DNA of 64,000 bases from Thermohalobaculum sp039028795 (GTDB lineage Bacteria > Pseudomonadota > Alphaproteobacteria > Rhodobacterales > Rhodobacteraceae): the NCBI GenBank assembly GCA_039028795.1, contig JBCCHJ010000006.1, positions 1-64,000 on the forward strand, read 5' to 3'. The notes under the pieces were generated by a model. It was given only the letters and a program-made list of their open reading frames with translations, did not search any database and was not told the DNA's origin. Of this stretch, positions 60,720 to 64,000 are shown one piece after another. Positions within the stretch are counted from its first letter, which is position 1, and each line of letters begins with the position of its first letter. A program made the position numbers and the translations under genes.

Positions 60720-60953
60720 CTACCTCTCGATCTCTTCGTAGTGATCATCTTCATCGCTGCTCAAACGTTGTCTGATCACAACGCCGAAGATTACCGCAAT
60801 GACGATGAAGCCCATCAGAACGGGCAGCAACAGCCCGCCGGTTTGGATCACGCCGAAGATCAAGCCGATAAAATAAACGGCTGCAACCAGCACTGCCAAA
60901 ACAGCGCAAATCGTCAAAACTAAATCGTCCAATTTCACCAGTGCGCCTCCCAT
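60720..60953 (-). CDS. Small two-helix membrane protein
   Basis: 77 residues with two hydrophobic helices (DLVLTICAVLAVLVAAVYFIGLIF and GGLLLPVLMGFIVIAVIFGVVI) and an acidic C terminus (SSDEDDHYEEIER). Function unknown. First gene of the run leading to YbjQ and DUF1638. Confidence 0.75.
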   Translation of the reverse strand: MGGALVKLDDLVLTICAVLAVLVAAVYFIGLIFGVIQTGGLLLPVLMGFIVIAVIFGVVIRQRLSSDEDDHYEEIER

Positions 60954-61001
60954 TTAACCAAATGTGGGACGTCCGGCATGGCGGATCAACCTGCCCGGAG
61001 C

Positions 61002-61700
61002 TTACATCGGAGGACGGTTGTGCTTACGGGCCACCAGATCTTTGGCGGTTTCCACGGCGACCGCTGCGTCCCGGCAATAAGCATCGGCCCCAATCGCGTT
61101 GCCGAATTCTTCGTTCAGAGGCGCACCACCGACCAACACGATATAATCGTCGCGGATGCCCTTTTCCTTCATCGCGTCGATCACGACCTTCATATAGGGC
61201 ATGGTCGTCGTTAGCAGCGCTGACATGCCGATGATGTCGGGCTGATGCTCGTCCAAAGCTTCAAGGTAGGCCTCAACCGCATTGTTGATGCCGATATTGT
61301 GGACGTCGAACCCTGCGCCCTCCATCATCATGGCAACCAGGTTCTTGCCGATATCGTGGATATCGCCCTTTACAGTTCCGATAACCATCGAACCGAGTTT
61401 CGGCGCGCCCGTTTCCGCCAGCAAGGGCCGCAAGATGGCCATCCCGCCCTTCATGGCATTCGCTGCCAGCAAAACCTCTGGCACGAAGAGGATCCCATCG
61501 CGGAAATCAATACCGACAATGCGCATTCCCTCGACCAGGGCCTTGGTCAGGACGTCGTAAGGCATCCAGCCACGACCCAGCAGGATGTGGACGGCTTCCT
61601 CGATTTCCTCTTTCAGACCGTCATAGAGGTCGTCATGCATCTGCTCGACAAGCTCGTCGTCGTCCAGGGCATTGAGATCGATATCTTCTTCTTCCGACAT
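61002..61700 (-). CDS. Cobalamin-binding corrinoid methyl-carrier protein
   Basis: 232 residues. N-terminal helical cap (ELVEQMHDDLYDGLKEEIEEAVHILLGRGW) and a B12 domain with the Asp-x-His-x2-Gly motif in VKGDIHDIGKN, plus GMSALLTTTMPYMKVVID and VLVGGAPLNEEF. It is an MtbC/MtgC-type shuttle that accepts methyl groups from a methyltransferase and donates them to THF or homocysteine. Neighbours DUF1638 and the homocysteine methyltransferase-like gene support a methyl-transfer pathway. Confidence 0.94.
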   Translation of the reverse strand: MSEEEDIDLNALDDDELVEQMHDDLYDGLKEEIEEAVHILLGRGWMPYDVLTKALVEGMRIVGIDFRDGILFVPEVLLAANAMKGGMAILRPLLAETGAPKLGSMVIGTVKGDIHDIGKNLVAMMMEGAGFDVHNIGINNAVEAYLEALDEHQPDIIGMSALLTTTMPYMKVVIDAMKEKGIRDDYIVLVGGAPLNEEFGNAIGADAYCRDAAVAVETAKDLVARKHNRPPM

Positions 61701-61862
61701 CGGCAGGGTCCCTCATGCAAAGCCTGCGGCAAGACTACCCTTTCCGCTTTAATCGCTCATCTTAAACAGGGTGCGACAAATTCGGCATTTTCTTTTCCGT
61801 TCACGACCTTCCGGTTCTAAGTTGCCTTGACGTGGCCACAGTCGATTGGCACAGCAAGTTTC

Positions 61863-62429
61863 ATGCGTAGCGAGGAACTACTCAGGGCTCTCCGGCCTAT
61901 TTGCGTTCTGATCCTGGCAATTTGGATCATTGAGGTGATCAATCTGTTGATGGGTCACCGGCTGAATATTTGGTTCGGATTACAGCCCAGATCAATCTCA
62001 GGACTGGTCGGGGTGCCGTTAATGCCGCTATTGCATGGCGGTGTTGGCCATTTGGCGGCGAATACGCTGCCGCTCGGTCTTTTGGGGGTAATCGGTCTGA
62101 TCGTTGCACCAAAACGCTTTTTCCAGGCCAGCGTTCTGATTGTGTTGGTCTCAGGACTGGCGGTATGGGCGCTGGCACGCAACGGAACTGTGGTTGGCGC
62201 CAGCGGCCTAATTTTCGGGTGGTTCGGGTTCCTGGTGACGCTGGGCGTGATCGAACGCAGCACGCGCGCGATTGCCGGTGCCGCCGTGGTGATCATAGTC
62301 TACGGCGGGATGATCTGGGGCGTTCTACCCCAAGATAACGTGCGGGTTTCGTGGGAGGCGCACCTCTTCGGGGCAATAGCGGGCGCCGTCATCGCCCGCG
62401 TCATGCAAATGAAGCAGCCCGGCGATTAG
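61863..62429 (+). CDS. Rhomboid-family intramembrane serine protease
   Basis: 188 residues from the ATG at 61863 (TTG at 61827 possible). Six predicted helices with the rhomboid set: HLAAN (His and Asn), catalytic Ser in VVGASGLIFGW, and catalytic His in SWEAHLFGAIAG. Cleaves membrane helices; substrates unknown. Its stop overlaps the convergent methyltransferase stop by 4 bases. Confidence 0.93.
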   Translation: MRSEELLRALRPICVLILAIWIIEVINLLMGHRLNIWFGLQPRSISGLVGVPLMPLLHGGVGHLAANTLPLGLLGVIGLIVAPKRFFQASVLIVLVSGLAVWALARNGTVVGASGLIFGWFGFLVTLGVIERSTRAIAGAAVVIIVYGGMIWGVLPQDNVRVSWEAHLFGAIAGAVIARVMQMKQPGD

Positions 62430-63451
62430 CCGGCGCGGCGTCCGCGCCGTCCGCGCCGACCGGCGCTTGGTGCCGCAGCGCCTCGTTCTGTGCCGTCGCT
62501 GTCTGACGAAAACGCGCCGATATCGGCGACGATAAGATCTAGGCTGGGACGCTCGCCCGGAACATGCGCCTTCAACGCCGCACGCATCGCAACAAGGTGC
62601 TCCGGTTTGGTGCCGCAGCATCCACCGATCAGCCGCGCGCCGGAATCTCTGGCCAGGCAAGCATAACGGGCCATCAGTTCTGGCGTCCCGTCATACTCGA
62701 TCTTGCCGTCGATATATTTGGGGATGCCGGCATTTGCCTTTGCGATTACGGTCGCGGACGGATCAGCGCCCGTGATGCCCAGCACGGTCCGCAACAGATC
62801 CGGGGCCCCGGTACCACAATTTGCACCCAAGGCAATTGGCGGATTGGGCAACCCGCCAGCGATGGATGCAAAATTGCTAGAGGTGACGCCCATCATCGTG
62901 CGTCCGGCCGTGTCAAAGCTGAGTGTCCCACAGAATGGTGCGCTTTCTGCCTCTGCCGCCTCTGCAGCCGCCCTGAATTCTTCTTCTGAAGAGATCGTCT
63001 CGGCCCAGATGACATCTGCACCGCCCGACATAAGCCCCTGTATTTGTTCCCGAAAGGCCGAGACCGCGTCTTCATGGCTGAGGCTGCCAACGGGCTGCAA
63101 AATCTCGCCGGTAGGGCCCAGCGATCCCGCAACGATCACAGGATGATCAGCTTTGTCAGCGCATTCCCGCGCCAGGCGCGCGGCGGCTTCATTCAGTTCG
63201 ATCACGCGATCCTGGGCGTTGTGTAGCATCAGCCGATACCGGCTGCCGCCAAAGGAGTTCGTCAGAACGACATCAGATCCCGCTTCGATAAAGCCTGTGT
63301 GCAAGGCGCGGATTTTATCGGGGCTGTCGACATTCCAAAGCTCTGGCGCATCGCCGGACATAAGACCCATCGCGAACAGATTTGTTCCGGTGGCCCCATC
63401 CAACAGCAGCCAGTCGCGGCTTTCCAGAAGCTCACTCAATTTGTCGGTCAT
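62426..63451 (-). CDS. Betaine/homocysteine S-methyltransferase family protein
   Basis: 341 residues of the zinc-dependent homocysteine methyltransferase family: LLDGATGTNLFAMG, VLTNSFGGSRYRL, VIWAETISSEEE, LGANCGTGAPDL and the zinc Cys pair in LIGGCCGTKPEHL. The tail is an Arg/Gly-rich GRRGRRGRRAG. With the corrinoid protein nearby it may use corrinoid-bound or betaine-type methyl donors; the donor is inferred only. Confidence 0.93.
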   Translation of the reverse strand: MTDKLSELLESRDWLLLDGATGTNLFAMGLMSGDAPELWNVDSPDKIRALHTGFIEAGSDVVLTNSFGGSRYRLMLHNAQDRVIELNEAAARLARECADKADHPVIVAGSLGPTGEILQPVGSLSHEDAVSAFREQIQGLMSGGADVIWAETISSEEEFRAAAEAAEAESAPFCGTLSFDTAGRTMMGVTSSNFASIAGGLPNPPIALGANCGTGAPDLLRTVLGITGADPSATVIAKANAGIPKYIDGKIEYDGTPELMARYACLARDSGARLIGGCCGTKPEHLVAMRAALKAHVPGERPSLDLIVADIGAFSSDSDGTERGAAAPSAGRRGRRGRRAG

Positions 63452-63483
63452 CTCAGTCCTTCAGCCCATATGCCTGATCGCCG

Positions 63484-63915
63484 CTAAGCCGCGGCGCTGC
63501 TGTTCGCGATTTCTTCGATCCGCGCCACCATGGCGCGCAGCCCATTTGATCTTTGCGCGGACAGTGCCTGGTCCAATTGCAACCGGGCCAGTTCCGCGCG
63601 AATGTCCAGTTGTTGGATCTCACTGATCGACCGGCCTGAGATCAACGTAATCAAGACCGCGATCAGCCCCCGAACGATCATCGCGTCGCTGTCGCCCTCA
63701 AAGTACAGACGGCGATCACCGCCTTCAACCCGCAGGTCCGGCACCAGCCACACCTGAGATGCGCAACCGTCGACCTTGGTTGCAGACGTCCGGCGCGCAA
63801 CATCCAGTTCAGGCAAGTCTTTCCCCAGATCGATAACATACCGATAACGGTCTTCCCACTCATCAAACAGCGAGAAGTTATCGACGATTTCCTCGAATGC
63901 CTCTGATGCGGGCAT
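63484..63915 (-). CDS. sufE: SufE-family sulphur acceptor
   Basis: 143 residues from the ATG at 63915, with AAGGAG 10 bases upstream. SufE fold: FEEIVDNFSLFDEWEDRYRYVIDLGKDLPEL, acceptor Cys in KVDGCASQVWL, and DSDAMIVRGLIAVLITLISG. Takes persulphide sulphur from SufS for Fe-S cluster assembly. It lies 32 bases upstream of the methyltransferase gene in the same direction. The last 85 bases of the window hold no clear feature. Confidence 0.95.
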   Translation of the reverse strand: MPASEAFEEIVDNFSLFDEWEDRYRYVIDLGKDLPELDVARRTSATKVDGCASQVWLVPDLRVEGGDRRLYFEGDSDAMIVRGLIAVLITLISGRSISEIQQLDIRAELARLQLDQALSAQRSNGLRAMVARIEEIANSSAAA

Positions 63916-64000
63916 GGGGTCCGTTCTCCTTGATCGGGGTTCATCTAGTCGGATGAGCATCGTGCGTCCACCCCAACAGTCATCTATCCGATGCATAAGG

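Overview
The window looks like a core-chromosome segment of an alphaproteobacterium of the order Rhodobacterales (Roseobacter type). This rests on recognised gene content rather than a database search: a ctrA-sciP locus plus chpT, the NDUFA12-mlaD-DUF2155 cluster, a DUF5930-type M23 peptidase next to a bactofilin, an olsB-olsA pair, gluQ, DUF1153, DUF1638 and DUF455 proteins, and a zapA-6S RNA-ygfA order. Coding density is very high, with many 4-nt start/stop overlaps. The only stretch above 300 bases without a protein gene (37382-37721) holds a 6S RNA.

Layout. 1-6.4 kb: end of accB, accC, aat, then leftward NDUFA12-mlaD-DUF2155, a FadL-type porin and tgt. 6.5-8.7 kb: a TIR-domain membrane protein. 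8.7-15 kb: DUF1287, sufT and an IscA/HesB gene split by an AT-rich lipoprotein gene, small membrane genes, tpiA, a helix-hairpin-helix protein and gluQ. 15-26 kb: a YhdP/AsmA-like giant, bcp, DUF455, M23 peptidase-bactofilin, ctrA-sciP, mnmA and small exported proteins. 26-32 kb: M20 peptidase, STAS plus chemoreceptor, FAH-family hydratase. 32-34.6 kb: a TIR-NB-ARC-TPR protein. 34.7-38.7 kb: yebC, a lipoprotein, ymdB, 5-formyl-THF cyclo-ligase, 6S RNA, zapA. 39-47.5 kb: central carbon genes tkt, gap, pgk, fba, with an enoyl-CoA hydratase, a monooxygenase and a 533-residue unknown between them. 47.6-53.4 kb: membrane proteins, an SPFH protein, a cupin, a three-gene operon of unknown function and a thiE-like gene. 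53.4-58.8 kb: a glutamine-synthetase-family gene overlapping olsA-olsB, DUF3553, chpT, gamma carbonic anhydrase, gmk. 58.9-64 kb: PAS protein, DUF1638, YbjQ, a corrinoid protein, rhomboid, a betaine/homocysteine methyltransferase-like gene and sufE.

How the parts fit. The CtrA phosphorelay is represented by three members (ctrA, sciP, chpT), and a perfect TTAA-N7-TTAA site lies beside chpT and upstream of olsBA. Fe-S assembly genes (sufT, IscA-type, sufE), queuosine and tRNA genes (tgt, gluQ, mnmA) and glycolysis/pentose genes are housekeeping. The accessory items that stand out are two unrelated TIR-domain proteins with candidate NADase Trp-x3-Glu motifs, the orphan lipoprotein inserted into the suf-type locus with its own promoter, the unknown operon at 51.0-52.8 kb, and a family of short G/C-rich palindromes at gene ends, two of them in tandem next to the TIR-NB-ARC gene. 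No tRNA, rRNA, insertion sequence, prophage or CRISPR array was seen.
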